A DNA stretch of 64,000 nucleotides from Pyrocephalus nanus (GCA_038380795.1 CM076264.1:8558001-8622000), one strand, 5' to 3'; shown: positions 1 to 13,493, counted from the stretch's first letter. The notes: a model not told the origin generated them from the letters alone. Numbers and translations are program-made.

Positions 1-1901
1 TTTCGAACCTCTCAGGAGTTTAAATTGCTTACAATTTTCAGTGGCTGTCTTGAGGGAAGACATTATGCTAATAATGGGAATTAGGGGGAAAAAATAAGGG
101 GAGCTTGAGTTGATCTGTTTCACTGATATGCTAGAAGAGTTACTTAAAACATTTGTGTCTTACAGTCATGGCTGTTTCTTCTTTCATAATAGGTTTTTGG
201 GGACGGACGGGAGAGCAGCAAGAGGAGTAAAAAGGATTTGGAGGAAGGTCTTAATATTGCAAAAATGAGAAAGATAGATATTGGAATGCATAGGAAATAA
301 CTAGAGTTACTGTAGATAAAAGGATGTAAGTTGTAAATCTATAGGAAGAAGTTTGTTAGCCACACTACTTGTGAAAGAAGTAATTTAAATGCAGAATTTT
401 TCTGGAATCTCAGATCTTTCCATTAATTTCCAGGTTAGCACTTTAAAAAGGTTTGCTATAAATTCAGCAAAGTTTTTTCCCATTGGTGCAAGACTTCCCT
501 ATATTAGATTTTACACCTTTTTTCATTTTTTTCTTCCGAAATTAGTACCAAGGAGCAATATGCCATATGCATGCTTCTCTATTATAGGCAAACCCCAGGA
601 AGCTCATTAGTTTTTCTTTATGGCTCCTATGAACTACTGGAGCCATACCTAAGTGGAATGTTTGACTGTCAGTGATTAGACACCATGAGGGTATATACTT
701 TAGAAAATATCATAGTTGGCATACAGGGATAGACAAGTATAACAGCACTGCAGAGGACCATTTGTTCAATAGGCATTTCAGTTGCATAAACAGTAGCACT
801 TGCTGAGTTCCTGTCATTGGCTTCCACCTTCAGTAGTAAAATTGTTTCTGAAAGAGCTTCTGTGGAACCACAGGATATGACAGAAATCAATATATCCAAA
901 ATTCAAGAAAATTATGGATGTCAGAGATTAGTAGATTCCTACTACTTAGAAATTTTACTGCTCATAATTCTCTTTTGAGTGCTTTGGTGCGAAATACTTC
1001 TTTGAAGGAAAACAGTGTTATGGGAAATATGATATTGGTGGAATATTTGATGGGTTATTGGTGAGAGAGAATCCTGTTGCTCAAATACTGAGGTTTAACA
1101 TAATCTTTAGCATACAAAAATTAAGTGATAGACCTGAATAATCCCAAAAAATTGGCTACTCCTGAAGAAAAATTTGTCAGCTCTGTAACTTTTATTGTGA
1201 GCTTTTATTAGTTCTTGTGTTGGTGATCTAGAGGAAGTGATGCTGTTATCAAGGTAATCTTTGATAGTAGTCTAGTAAATGTGCTAGAGAAACAATCTTC
1301 TTCCTTTATTCCTTGCCCTTTTCCCAAAATTTCTGATTATGTGTTATTGTTCTCAAATTGTTTCTTTTGTAACCAGTCATTCTTTCTATTTTAGATCTTC
1401 CCACTTCTTTTCTGCAGCCAAATTGCTTTAGTTTCATTGTGCAGCTTTTGTTGTATTTGGGTGGATGGGCTGATATTTCGTAATAAATTTAGAGTTTCCA
1501 ACACTTATAAGAAGACTATAATAAAATGACAGAGAAGATCATATGAGATCAGGCCGTACAGTGCACACACATGCACTTTAAAATGTTATCAAGCAGGGCT
1601 CACAAAGGTGCTTGTACCACCCGTGTTTGAAGTGTGAACACATTGCAGTTTACCACTGAATAGTTGCCTGGCAATGCCTTTAATCAGTGCATGCTGCTAC
1701 CTGAATCAGTCTGACTTAGAAATGAAAATGTATTTGGAACGCCCAACTCCTTGTTTAAATGGTTTAGGACCATCTAAGTTGTGCTAAGTAACTAATCTCT
1801 GTTTGACAGGGCAGCCCTCCTGTTTGTATGTGAAATAATCAGCATTTCTCATTACTTTTAATAGCCTTACACAATGAAGTAAGAATTGCACCAAAATCAT
1901 T

Positions 1902-1920
1902 TAAAAAAAAAAAAAAAAAA
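1902..1920 (+). repeat. Poly(A) run
   Basis: A run of about 19 A residues. It could be the tail of an old retroposed sequence, but the bases upstream match no retroelement or mRNA I know, and I could not find a target-site duplication by eye. Simple slippage is the default reading. Confidence 0.8.
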
Positions 1921-1952
1921 GTACAAATAATTGTCTGAAGTTTTGCCACCTT

Positions 1953-1975
1953 CATGGCAGGGCAGCACTGCCATG
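1953..1975. other. GC-rich perfect hairpin
   Basis: CATGGCAG (1953-1960) and CTGCCATG (1968-1975) form a perfect 8-bp inverted repeat around a 7-base spacer. It sits in the GC-richer patch that follows the A run. It could be chance, a protein-binding palindrome or part of an unrecognised repeat. The pairing is directly visible, but a function is not. Confidence 0.6.
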
Positions 1976-3487
1976 GTTTCCCCACACAGCCACTGAACAG
2001 CGGGCGAGTGCCGGTCACAGTTGGAACCTTCCCGACCCAACAACCCAGGGCACGGCTTGGCTTCCTCTTTAAATCAGAATAACCACGAGCTGCTGTAATT
2101 TCTCTTGGCAGAAAGAACTCCCTGGGGGCATTCCTCTGTTTCTGAATACTTTGTGTTAGTAGGAGACACTGCTTAAGATACTCTCTCTTTCCATGTCAAG
2201 GGCAGGGAATACGTTGCATAAAGCATTTTGCACAGAGGTCTGTTAAAGGCACCTTTATATCTCTAATGGACTAGAGCAGTGCATGAGGCATTAATCAGAG
2301 GACAGGAATGATCCCCCTGCCTTCTTTCAAGAAATATTAGTAGTATCTCACAGGCCACAGTTTCATTTTCTTACAGAATTCCACAAGCCAATTTCAGGAC
2401 AAGTCACGTATTACTCAGGGACAGTAAAGGATAAGAGCTTCACTGAGGCAATATATTTACTTCTAGGAGGAGTATCTTCTGTCAGTTCTCATTTTCTCTT
2501 TGATTTTGAGCTTGCCAAGGATGAGTTCTAGTGAGATCTGAAGGGAATTGTCACGAGAGGTCACTGTGACAGGACTCCCTAAGAAGGTCTCAGAGGACCT
2601 TTGATAGTAGATAGGGGGACATTTTTTACTTTCTCTAACAGCTCCTACAAAACAACAGACTCTTCTCCACCACCTCCCAGTAATAACCCATGTACTTGTG
2701 CAAGGTGGTAGAATTTTTCCATACTGGAAACAATTAGAGACAAAGCAGTAATGGGTAAACAGCATAGATTATCCCCATGGCAATATTTTATATACTTAGG
2801 AAACTTCTTGGTCAGGAAGTATGTTAACCCTTTGTTTGTTTGCATAGCAAGATTCCTGAATTTCTATAATGAGCTAATTTTGTGTTGTTACTCCTATATT
2901 TTATATTATTTTTTGATATTTCCCTTTTCTGCATCCTCCCTATATCTTCTACTCTGTTAAGTTGGCATAATTGATTTTCATGCCATCTTGGATTACTCTC
3001 TTACCTTCAACTAGAGGAGAATTTGCAGTTCTCAGCTTCTATATGAGACAACTCTCTTGTGAAGCAACAAATACCTTAGAGATGTAGAAGGTGGGAGCCC
3101 TGAGAACATCTGTTTCCCCTTGGGCTTTCTTTCAGTGACTTCTGTGCTGTTCTAGTTGGCCCTCGACTGTTATTATCTGTTTAGAAACCAAGAGAATAAA
3201 TGAACTCATGATGCATAATAATTTACAACTGTCGCTCTGTGCTTTTCGTATTCTTTGTTTTGTAACACTGTTGCCAGTGTTGCTTTACAAAAAAAAATCC
3301 ATAGTGAAGTGTGTCACCTATTGCATTTCCACTTCAAGGAAAGGGCAGAGAGCACTTTCTTATGAGATGGGTTCATCATCAAAGTAATGCACAAAAAAAT
3401 GAAAGAAAACTTATAAGAGAATGACAGAAATGTTGGTTGAAAAGGAGGTCAGCCTGAGGAGCATTCCTCTCAAACCCTGACTGTCAC

Positions 3488-4165
3488 CGACCCTAGATCA
3501 GGCCAGCCAGGGCTTTGTTTGCTTGGAGTCTGGAGAGTTTCCAAGGATGGAGTTTGCACTGTCTCTAAGGGTAACCCCTTCCAGCCCTACCCTCCCATCA
3601 TGATGACGAACTCTTTCCTCCAGCACATTACAGTATCCATCAATACTAAGAAGAGCTGGGCTGTATTGTGTCAGTAGCAGAGCAGCTGCAGGATCTATGG
3701 CCACCTCCTCTCTGAGCTAAACAAGTCCAGCTGCTTCAGTCCTTCCTTGCAAGTCCAATATCGATGGGCTTTTACCATCGTCTAATCTGCTGGATTTGCT
3801 CCAGATTCTCAACATCTCTCTCAAACTGGAGAGTCCAAAAACTGGTGTTTCAGGTGAGTTTCAACTAGTGCTGAATTAGAAGGCTATGATAGCTGATTTG
3901 CTGTCTGTTCTCCCAACATGCATGTGTAGTTTGCCTTGTTGCTATGAGGGCACACTTTGTAGCTCATTTCCAACTAGGCATCCACAGTGACTGTCGGACT
4001 GTTTCCAGTGTAGCTCTGCTCTGCAGGCTGGCTTCCAGCCTGTACTGACACACAGGGTTATTCTGCCCTAGATGCAGAACTTTTTGCTTTTCTATGTTGA
4101 ACTTGAGTTGGCCCAATTCTGAAGCTTTTTCAAAGTCCTTCTGGGCTGACTGGGTAAATCTCTCT
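3488..4165 (-). mobile_element. Old CR1-type LINE fragment, minus strand
   Basis: Read on the plus strand this is the reverse complement of the 3' half of a CR1 element. Recognisable blocks occur in the right order: 'ccctagatcaggccagccag' near 3491, 'agctaaacaagtccagctgc' near 3715, the 'tttgctccagattctcaaca' block near 3795, the 'agggcacactttgtagctca' block near 3947, and 'cctgtactgacacacagggt' followed by 'ccctagatgcagaacttttt' near 4038-4090. These match the C-terminal reverse-transcriptase and 3' UTR part of CR1 as I remember it. The copy is 5'-truncated, heavily substituted and frame-disrupted, so it is inert. A minus-strand open frame at 3498-3704 is debris of this copy. Confidence 0.85.
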
Positions 4166-6101
4166 GCTCAGAGACTGAATCTCTGAAACGTGTCAAAGTT
4201 CACACTTAGCCAATTTAACCACATTGAATTAAGTGTATCAGAAAGTGAGTTTCTTCATTGTTATTAGAGACACAACAAGCTGTTAATTTCTTTCCCCTTG
4301 CTAAAAAAAAACAGTGTGAAGAAGAATGTTCTGCTGAAATAGATCTGTGCCTATCTTGACCCATGTGCTCTAACTTGCCTTAATACCCATTCTGTATATT
4401 CCCAAAGCCCTGAGTTTTATCTTCCTTATTTGCTGTACTGCAATCAGTCCAGAACAGGCTAATCTAAAAAAGTTTGTTAGTCCGGTAAAAAACAGGCGTT
4501 CTGGATTCTGGCTGGTGCATTCCAAGTGTTACTAGTCTTGTAGGCATAGTTCGTTCACAAGCCAATTTATTTCAGAATTGTCTTAATCATCAGCAATTTT
4601 TAAAAGACAGCAGAAAATTCTGCTAGTAATAATTGCATTTTATTTCATTAGTAAGCACAAAGCTATTTCTTATTTTCAAATGCAAAAATAAAAACAACAC
4701 TAAGATCAGGATTTTTTAGTATTTTTATTGACTTAAAAGGTGTATCTCTTATTTTACTTCACCACTGAATCATTTTAAAATTACTGAAGGCAAAGGTGTT
4801 GCTCTAGTATAAAATCAATAAGAAGGGAGTTAAAAGGCCCATACTTTCCACATGCAGTGAATGAGAAATGAAAGAGAGGTTTATAATATCATAAACCTTG
4901 GAACACTGTCTGGTAATTATCCCTGCTATGGCCTGCCAGGGAAATGACCACCATCTGCTGCTGCCCACCAGTGCCCACACTGAAAATACAATCAGGCCCT
5001 GAGCATTCACTGGAACCAGGAATAAACTAATCCTCTCCATTTCAGCTCTCCAGATTACATGTAATTGCATGTAAAAAGCAGGCTCAGTCCACACAGGTTT
5101 TTCAGACTCTGAAGTTGTGAAGATTGAAGTAGATGACATTTGTCCTATCCTCACTGTTCAGCTTCCCCCTCTGTATTTGTGTTTCATTGCTTCTTTTGGT
5201 TGTAAGTTGCTGGTAAAAAATGGCTTCCTGCTTAGGTTTGGGTGTATTCTTTACAGTTCATGCATTTAGAACTGGGAGTTTTTATGATAGAGAAGCTTCA
5301 AGCTCAAGTTAATCTTTTTCTTTATGAAACTGAGATAAAACTACTTTTAAAATAAAGAAAATATTTCAAGGTTTTGAGGGAGTTTCAGTAATGTACACAC
5401 ATCTTTGCAAAACATATACAGGAACTAGAGCGTGGTAAGGCAAAGTGTGATAAAGAAATGTGCTGAAACAAAATAATTTACAGTAGGAAGAAAAAGCATG
5501 GAAAAGTTAGATTACAAGAAGGAGAAGGTGAAAGAGAAAGGGAGAGAATCTGTAAAGAATGCAGTGCAACTCTAATTCTACTTTGACTGTTTCTACATGT
5601 TTCTAACTTTCAATGGTATATAAAAGGGTGTCTTAACAGAATTTTTCAGTAAAATAAGAAGAATAATAGAAAGAAATTCTAGTTCCTAGCAAGTTCCTAC
5701 TGCTTCACAGTACAGCAAAGAAATACCAATACATTCAACCAATAACGTAAAAATCTAGAGGAATATGGAATTTAAGGAAAAAATGGGAAAATGAATAAGG
5801 CAGGAAGAAAGGAAGCTGCAGAGGGATTCTGCTTTGTTTGCTCTCCCCCATTTCAGATGGATTAAAGAATTATTAAAAATTAAAATGCAAAATCACTCTC
5901 AGGCAAACCAAGTGAGAATGGCTTCGGCTGAACTGGATAATATCTGGGCCCCAGGGGACCCAATTCTTCATCCGTTTTTGGCTACAATATAAAGGGTCTC
6001 TGAATCATTTGGAGTGGCCTGCAGCAGTAATAATGTATTCCTTAGAGCTATGTCACTCACAGACAGAATGCAGGACGAGAGGCAAAACCACTGGAGAGGC
6101 T

Positions 6102-6103
<2 letters not shown>

Positions 6104-6133
<30 letters not shown>
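6104..6133. repeat. Poly(T) run, 30 bases
   Basis: An uninterrupted run of about 30 T, equal to poly(A) on the minus strand. A minus-strand retroposed copy would have its tail here and its body at higher coordinates. The sequence after 6133 resembles no SINE or mRNA I recognise. A lysine-rich minus-strand open frame at 5968-6174 is an artefact of translating the run. Confidence 0.85.
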
Positions 6134-6135
<2 letters not shown>

Positions 6136-9100
6136 TGTGAAATGAAGCACTTTGGCTTCTGTGAATGAAAACAAGACTGTGGTGGCATTAGATACAAATT
6201 AGTGATGAAAATAGGGGGCATTTCCCAAGAGACAGCCATCACAATTTTTGATCAGTGTTTGGAGACAAAAAGGGTGCAGGTCTCCAGCTGAACTCAACTA
6301 AATCGTGCAACATGCTTGCAAAATTAGGGTTGTGAATATTTAAGAAGAATGTTGTAAAGTTTTGTTCATTTAATTTTGAAAGTATCATTAGGGATTCAGG
6401 TGGAAAATGTTACATTGATAGACAGTGGTGTTACAAGGAAAAATAAATCCACGGGCTTTTCAGGCAGTAATGGGCACTGAACACACAATTTCCAGTCCAT
6501 GACACAGAAGACACTGTTCCACACATAAATAGGGAGGAAAATAAAGGCTCATGCATCTTACTAAACCATCCCAGTAGCCTATATCAGGGACTCCCATGGG
6601 TAAGCTTAGGAGAGTGGAAACTCCCCTAACTCCCTTGCCTTCTTCCCTGGCTGCGTGGATGTTAGTCAAATGCTCCAGTGCCTGCTCTGGAAAATACAGA
6701 CAGTCCTATGGAAGGAAAGAAGGCACCATAGTCACTTCTAGCACTGGGAGGCAGAGGCACAGTACAAGGTACAAGATATTCTCAATGGTATAGATATTTT
6801 GAGGTACCTGTTATGTCTCTTAGTTGGTTCCACCCCCCACCCCCGTTCAAGTCTTCATTTTCAAGTCTGTGTTTTCCTTGTAATTATAAAATAATAAAGG
6901 AACCTCACAGTGATTCTATGCAATCATCTGAGGTTTTAGTCCCAATTCTCAACTCGCAATATTTTTATTTCAGCCTAATTTCCTTCTCTCCAGTGATATT
7001 GCTCCCCAGTTACACTGAAATGGGACTTTTTGAACCGTCTGTATGGATAAGGTATAGATGCGAATTCAGCTAAACATGTATTAAACTTTTTTGATTTTAT
7101 TTTGGTTTTAATTTTTTATTTTTAAATTTTAAAATTTAATAATTATTTTTATATGTGCTGCAGTACATACAAGGAAGAATATGGAACCTAACACAGATAA
7201 AAGACAGATCACTGTAACATTCTTCTGTTTCTACCTTTTCCCATAGTGACTGAAGAATGGTACAATGCATAACTGTGAAGACAAAGGTGTATTATAGTAC
7301 ATTTATCCTTATCCTGCTCCAGTGAAACAACTGTGAGAAAGATAAGGATCCTACCCTCATAAGGTATGTAAATGATAAATGTGCTATAATATTTCCTTTC
7401 TCTGTGTATTTTTCTCCTTTGATAATGCTGCTATCTCAAGATCTCTGCCACATTATCATCAAGTATATTCTATTGTAATATAACTTGGTGTGCTACCTTT
7501 ATAAATTTGTTCAGCATATCAATGTGTTAAATGAAAATGCTATCATTCTCTTAGCATGCCTACCAAATGACTAGCATCTTGACAATGCTATTTGATATGC
7601 TGAAGCCTAATGATATTTCTTGTTCAGAGTCTGTAGCCATTCAACTTGAAAACAAATAATTAAAAAAAAATATACCCTTTGTGTCTGCAAACTAAGGAGA
7701 AGAACAAAAATAGCTGAGCAGGAGGGAGGTTAACAGGGGGATATCTGTTGACAGCATTATGAAGACCTCAGAGGGATTCCTACATTCACCTGACTTTAGT
7801 GATTTGTGTGAGGAATCCCATGTCAGACTGTTAGGTTTAGCAAACAGGATTTCCAGTAATAGATTTTCAGAAAAATGTGGTTCCCCAGGAGTATTGTGTT
7901 CCTCCCAATTACTCAAACATTCTGAGAGACTTTGGCCTTTTTCTTCTCTGCTCATGTATGCATGTGTGTATATGCACAGAACTCTCGGGGTTAGCTCGTT
8001 TTCTGTGTTTTTCTGCTTATGCAGTGTTGCACGCAATGTCATGAGAGAGATTTTGCGACCTTTAACACAGCTGTCACTCACTTCTTACAGGTGCCTGTGC
8101 AGACGTGCACCCATTTTTCTGATGGTGACGAGTGACTCTCAGCTGTTACCATTTCACCTCAAGGCTCCTTCTAGTTTCCCTCCTCTGTTATTTTTTTTCA
8201 GTGCTCAGTGGAAACTTCCTGTAGCCTGGAAACTTTAGGTCCCAAATATTATTAATACTGAAGGCTGTGATATTTAGGCCCCTCTGCTGTGCTGAATAGT
8301 TAATGACAATGAAGTTTCTACTGCAAGGAAAATCATCATTAACAACTCAAAACTCTCAGTTTGTGGCAGGACATCCTCTTTGGTCTTTTCCTTGTGTTCT
8401 GATATCTGCCTGTTGGCACTCTTCATTTCAGAGGAAGGAGGCAACTGATGTGATGTATGAGTCGAAACAGGGAGAGAATTTTAATAAGGAAAGCAGCATG
8501 GGCCAAGTGTCTTTCTCTGTACTTTAATATGCCTGGTGGTCTTGTTGTCTCCAAACGTATCAGACTATAAATGGCTTCATTTTCACCAATCTGCTATTCT
8601 TGCAGAAGAGAAAAGAGGCATTAGGCTGGGCTTTGCTGCCTTGCTGGTCATGAACAGCCCACATCAGCCCCCTCAGTGTGGCAGATGCTGAGGCAGGTCT
8701 TCAGGTCACATCCAGGTCTTGTCTGTCTTGCCCACTGAGCATTTCACTGGGGTGCTTGTAGGAGCAATGTGCACCCCGAAGGGCTTATGTCACCCCCAAA
8801 AGGTTTGACCCATTTGCAGCTGTGTGTGCACCCTAAAAATATTTTCTTGGACAGCTAATATATAAATGGACTTTCATTGCTTATCATCAGCTGACAGGGA
8901 GAGAGCTGGAGGGACCAGGACAAAAGGGTTTTCAGTGGTCTGCAGAGGAATTTGTGTTTCCAACCTCTCCTTGCCTTCCCCAAAGGATGTCAGTGGCTGT
9001 TGCAGAGCAGGCAGCTGAGCCTGCCCCCAGCCTCATTACCTGAAAGCCTGAACGGAAGATGATGTCCCACAGAAGGGCTGGAATCCAGGCTAATTCAAAA

Positions 9101-9950
9101 TCTGAAAGTTAATTTGCTGCTCGCCTGCAATCTTTAAATGATCTACATTTCTCTGTATAAGGCTGGTAACAAGATGTCTCTTTTTCTACCCTGGTCTTCT
9201 GTCCCAGATGCTTTCTCAGGAGATCCTAATCCATAAACAAGAAGTAGAATAATAAAAAGCCAGAGGGAATAGAAAGAAAGTTTTCACAGGGGAAAGAAAA
9301 AGTTAATTCAGATTCAAAATAGGAGAAAAGTTTTGGCTGAGTCTTGATTCTTTTAAAAATCACTTACTTTCTCTAAACTAATGGTTGGAAATTATGTTTT
9401 TTGCATTTAAAAAGGAGGTGGCATTTTAGATTTAGTTCTCCTTAGAGATATCTATGGTTAGCTTGCTTGAACTTGTATCCAACTTTCTTTTTTGATGCAA
9501 GTTTCATAATTTTGGGCATATCAATGAACAGTGTCACACTCAGCAGATGTATCTATCTGCCTCTTTGAATCTGAAATAGACTAAGAACACTTCAGCGGTT
9601 CAGTTATAAAACTAGAAGTCAGAAAATTTGGGGACAGATTCAAGACTTGTCTGAATTCATCTTAGCTATTTATGGCTTCAGAGTAAGTAACCTAATTTAC
9701 ATCAGCTCAAGACCTTGTGCTTTACAATCTCTTCCCATTTATTTCCAACTCAGACAGAAAAAAAACCCCTTATGTAAGAAGTCCAGCAAATGACTTAACC
9801 CCTGTGCCCTGTTTTTCTATTTTGTAAAATAGGGTGGTGATGATGATAATTGCAAATGTTACTTGAACAATGACACCAAACAATGTAATTAGAGATTTTC
9901 AGAATGTGGAAGTATTTATGTGGAAATAAGAAAGTGTATGCAAATGATAT

Positions 9951-9972
9951 CTAGTAAGAAATATCTTACTAG
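9951..9972. other. Perfect 9-bp stem-loop
   Basis: CTAGTAAGA (9951-9959) and TCTTACTAG (9964-9972) pair perfectly around a 4-base loop (aata). No T run follows that would suggest a polymerase III terminator. It is probably a chance palindrome or a relic of a small inverted-repeat element. Confidence 0.6.
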
Positions 9973-12270
9973 GAAAAGGCATAGAGTAGCAGTATAATTT
10001 TAGAAGCCAAGACTGTTTTGTCTATGTTTTCAACCAATCTAGATCACTACACTTTGAGGATTGATACCTCTGCCACCTCAGTGTGGTTTCTGTACAGCTC
10101 CAGAGACACTGATAATAAATGAAAAATGCTGAGTTTCTGATGTCATGAGAATGTGCCTACAACACAGTTGTTGCAGTCGTTGCCTTTGCCATTTCTTGGC
10201 CTCCATGTGTCTTTGTAGAAATGAAAGGTTATTTCAGTCCTGAAAATGATGTTGCTGTTATTTCATTGTGCTGAGCTTTTTATGCAGTGCAGTAGCTAAA
10301 AGAGGTGAGAGAGCTGTCCATTTTGGAAAGAAAAAGCTGAGACCATCCATTTAATGTCACTTAGGACCTATTTCAGAAGAATAATTTGGTCATTTAGAAT
10401 TTTAGATCAAAGTATAAATAGTCTAAAGCTACACTGCATCCCAGAGGTGAGAAGATGGAGACTATTTGCAGTCATAATACCAGATGTTTAGTCACTGCTA
10501 TAAATTCAAGAACAAAAACTGCAAATAAAAAGCAAGCTGCTAATTGGAGATATTTGGAGTCAAGTCACAGGTGAAAGATGATCTAAAATGCTGCTTCAGA
10601 GCACAGTGCAATAGTGAAATTAGCACATGTCTATTATCACTGCTTGCAACTCTGCATGAAACTAATGGAAATAGCTTAATCTTTTCAAGCTCTGCTAAAA
10701 GGAGAAATATATGATTTAACCTGTGTTCCTGAGTTTTCCCTCCTCTCTTATTCCTTGCCAAATTCTTACTGCACAACAGATTTTTATTATTTAATAATAA
10801 TAAATTGCCTGGACGGTAGATTGAATAAATAACTGTAGAGAACAGGGACCTGATCATTCATTTTTAGAAGCAGCAGCAGGAATCCATTGTGGTAATGGTT
10901 AGAAAGGGAAAAGGGCACAGTCTTAAATCCCCCCTCTTGAACCAGTTTCAGGGAGCTCTCTTTCCAAAGCAGTAAAAGCAAAGGCATTAATTATACATTT
11001 CCATTATGACAGAGCCAACATCAGCAGTGACTAAAACATAATTTGTTTAGGTGACAGTGCAGGCTGTTCTCTGATCAAGTTTTGTTTCCCACAGGGAGGC
11101 ATCAGTCTTAAATTACACAGCAAGCAGGCAAGAGAAAGGAAGCAAACAATAAAACACTTCCCAGAGGAAGAAAAGAGGAAACATTGTCTCTCAACATCTT
11201 ATTAAATTAATAAATCTGCGTTTTTGTCAATTAACAAAAAATCAGCAATGGGTTAGAGCTTTAATTAAAGGAATACAATAAGATTGTATTTTAAATTTCC
11301 AGTGATGTGTTGCTTTTAATGCAAAGGAACTTCTCAATGTAAGGAAGGAGAAGCTGATAGACAGAAAAATCCTTGGGAAGTGTTGACAATAGGGAAACAT
11401 GAGATATTTTACTTGTCCCACTGTAATATGTAAAGTAATTTGGATTTTCTTTAGTGAGGTATGCATGAAACCAGGACTGATGTCTATCAGCATATTTAAT
11501 TTTACAGGAAAACCCATATCTATATATTTATGTCTAATTAAAATTGGACATAAACTTTCTGGGGAAATATATTTATATATTTTGGGCTAGAATTCAGTGT
11601 AATACTGTTAAGGCCTAATTTTACTGTATCTTCCATTTGAGTGGATATATTACTTTGCATAAATCTATGTATGTGTTTTAATACCTTAAGGAATCAAAGA
11701 CCCCAAAGGGATGCTTTTGTTATTTGCTTTTAATTTTTGGCTGCTATAATGAATCATTCTCGTTTTTTATTGTAATTTGACTTTTAATGTCATATCCCAT
11801 GACTGCTTCAGCCTCTCTGCATTTGGTATATGTGTAAAGCAGAAAGCAAATACAAGTGTTATTTCTTATTATCTCCAACATTTTCAGGAGAAATTAAAAA
11901 AATTAGGATTATCTTAATGTTGAACATACAATTCCCCCTCCAGTGGTATTTTCTGGCAATTTCAGATGAACAAACAAATCAAACAAAGCACACCATTTAC
12001 CCCATGTGCAGCAAATACTCCTTTGGAACTGTTATTGAACAAAATTAGATTCTCTCTAATACAAGCAAAAAATCTACATGTCATGAAAATTATTCCAGAG
12101 AATGTTGTGTGAGCTTAAAAGGTTTTATTTAATTGAAGCAGTTAATATTTCCTGTCTTTAAAGAAAAGAGGCTTCTGACCACTCAAACTTTCCAAAGCTA
12201 TTAGATACTAAAGAAAGCCACTGCCAAATATTACTTCAAAAGGGCAAAAATGCATCATTGTCTCCTTGTT

Positions 12271-12354
12271 GTAGAGTTAAACTAGTATGGTTTTTTTCAT
12301 AATTTAAACATTTAGCCATGCTTCAATTATAAAATTAACTCTACCATACTAGTT
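12271..12354. repeat. Permuted double inverted repeat
   Basis: The left copy reads GTAGAGTTAA (12271-12280) then AACTAGTATGGT (12280-12291). On the right, TTAACTCTAC (12335-12344) is the exact reverse complement of the first block and ACCATACTAGTT (12343-12354) of the second. A normal hairpin would give the complements in reverse order; here they occur in the same order. The left arm and the reverse complement of the right arm are therefore circular permutations of one roughly 20-base word. The two stems cross each other, so they cannot both form as one nested hairpin. No known element is recognised. Confidence 0.75.
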
Positions 12355-13276
12355 ATTTGGAACCTTAAAATTCAGTGGTCTAAGGGCATGTATCTCCATA
12401 CATATGTTATTCCTAAATGGCCAAGTTGCCATCATCCCCAAAAGGAATGGTGGAAATCCAGACAAAATGCTGTATAAATACATAAAAAATGTTAAGAAAG
12501 TGTTCTGGGAACAAATTATCTCAGTCTTTTACATGTGGTCTCAGTTTCATTGCTCTTAACTGAAATAAGGAGCAAAGGATTAATATGAAGCCTGGCTGAC
12601 CTGGTGTCCCACAATTACATCACCTCCAGCCAGAATTTTGTGCTCATTACTGAAGTGGCAAAGGTTGCAAATCCCACTATCTATTATTGGAGTAGGTAAT
12701 ATACTATACCTGGACACCCTCTCCTGGATATTCAAGAGGTAGAAACTCTAAAATAGGTTGATTGCTGCATGCCCTGTATTACAAATATACTTACCTCTGA
12801 AACACTTATTTAAATTATTAGTGGATTTGCCTCTCTGTACTGAAATTGGCTTCCTAATGGCACATCTATAGCTCCTAGAGCTGGTGAGCTTTGTGCAAGC
12901 AGGCAGGTGAACTGTTGCACCCTTCCTGTGGCAGAGGATGTGCTGCTACTACGTGCTTGCCTGTCTTTCATCAACATGGCCAGACAACAGGAGAGGTTGT
13001 ATGAAACCGTGGCAAAAAAGTAAAAGATGTGGCTCAGAATGAAATGTGAGGGAGATGTTCAGCCGAAAATGAGCTGAAAGAATCTGACTTTTAATAGGGA
13101 GGGTTCATTTCAATTTGTCTGGTCACACTCCTGAAATGCAGAACTGCAGAGACCAGGGAAGTTAGAATCAAGAAGTTCAGATGGCCAGACCAGAAGAGAG
13201 ACTTTTCACTTTGGATGGAGGCCTGATCCATCCAAACCATATGTGAAAGGCTTTTGCAATGGCAAAAAATTATGTA

Positions 13277-13493
13277 ATCACAGGGTGGTTTGGGTTGGAA
13301 GGGACCTTAAAGATCATCTTATTTCCACCCCCCTGCCATGAACAGGGACTCTTTCCACTAGACCAGATTGTTCAGGGCTCTATCTAACACTTCCAGGGAT
13401 AGGGCATCCACAACTTCTCTGGACAACCTGTGTCTCACCACTCTCATAGTGAAGAATTTTTTACTAATATCTAATCTAAACCTATGCTCTTGC
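13277..13493 (-). mobile_element. CR1 LINE 3' end, younger copy, minus strand
   Basis: The plus strand reads as the reverse complement of an avian CR1 3' terminus. It starts with 'atcacagggtggtttgggtt', then has 'ggaagggaccttaaagatca', the 'ccctgccatgaacagggact' block, 'tccactagaccagattgttc', 'acttccagggatagggcatc' and 'ctaatatctaatctaaacct'. About 220 bp survive, so this is a strongly 5'-truncated insertion, the usual fate of CR1 copies. A short segment near 13382-13390 is missing relative to the family as I recall it. There is no coding capacity. It is less diverged than the copy at 3.5 kb and is one of the best pointers to an avian genome. Confidence 0.93.

Larger units (their letters stand above)
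1..3485. other. Non-coding A+T-rich stretch, no gene seen
   Basis: All six frames are broken by frequent stops. The open frames (at most about 100 codons) have no recognisable domain, signal peptide or codon bias. The stretch holds an A run at 1902-1920 and a modestly GC-richer patch at about 1940-2130 that contains a perfect 8-bp hairpin. I see no tRNA, snRNA or mobile-element signature before the CR1 relic that begins near 3.49 kb. It is probably intergenic or intronic. Confidence 0.6.
4166..13270. other. Long non-coding stretch, no gene seen
   Basis: About 9 kb without a supportable gene. The largest open frame outside the satellite in the whole window lies here (7759-8238 plus, 159 codons) and is overlapped on the other strand by a 129-codon frame (7692-8081). 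Neither shows a domain or protein-like composition. The stretch also holds a 30-base T run (6104-6133), a short C-rich tract near 6830-6845, a perfect 9-bp hairpin at 9951-9972 and a permuted inverted repeat at 12271-12354. Segments around 4.86-5.15 kb and 8.6-9.1 kb are less A+T-rich and could be unannotated repeats or conserved non-coding DNA. Confidence 0.55.

Noticed and set aside
5968..6174. Minus-strand frame with a long lysine run
   Set aside because: The lysines come from the 30-base T run.
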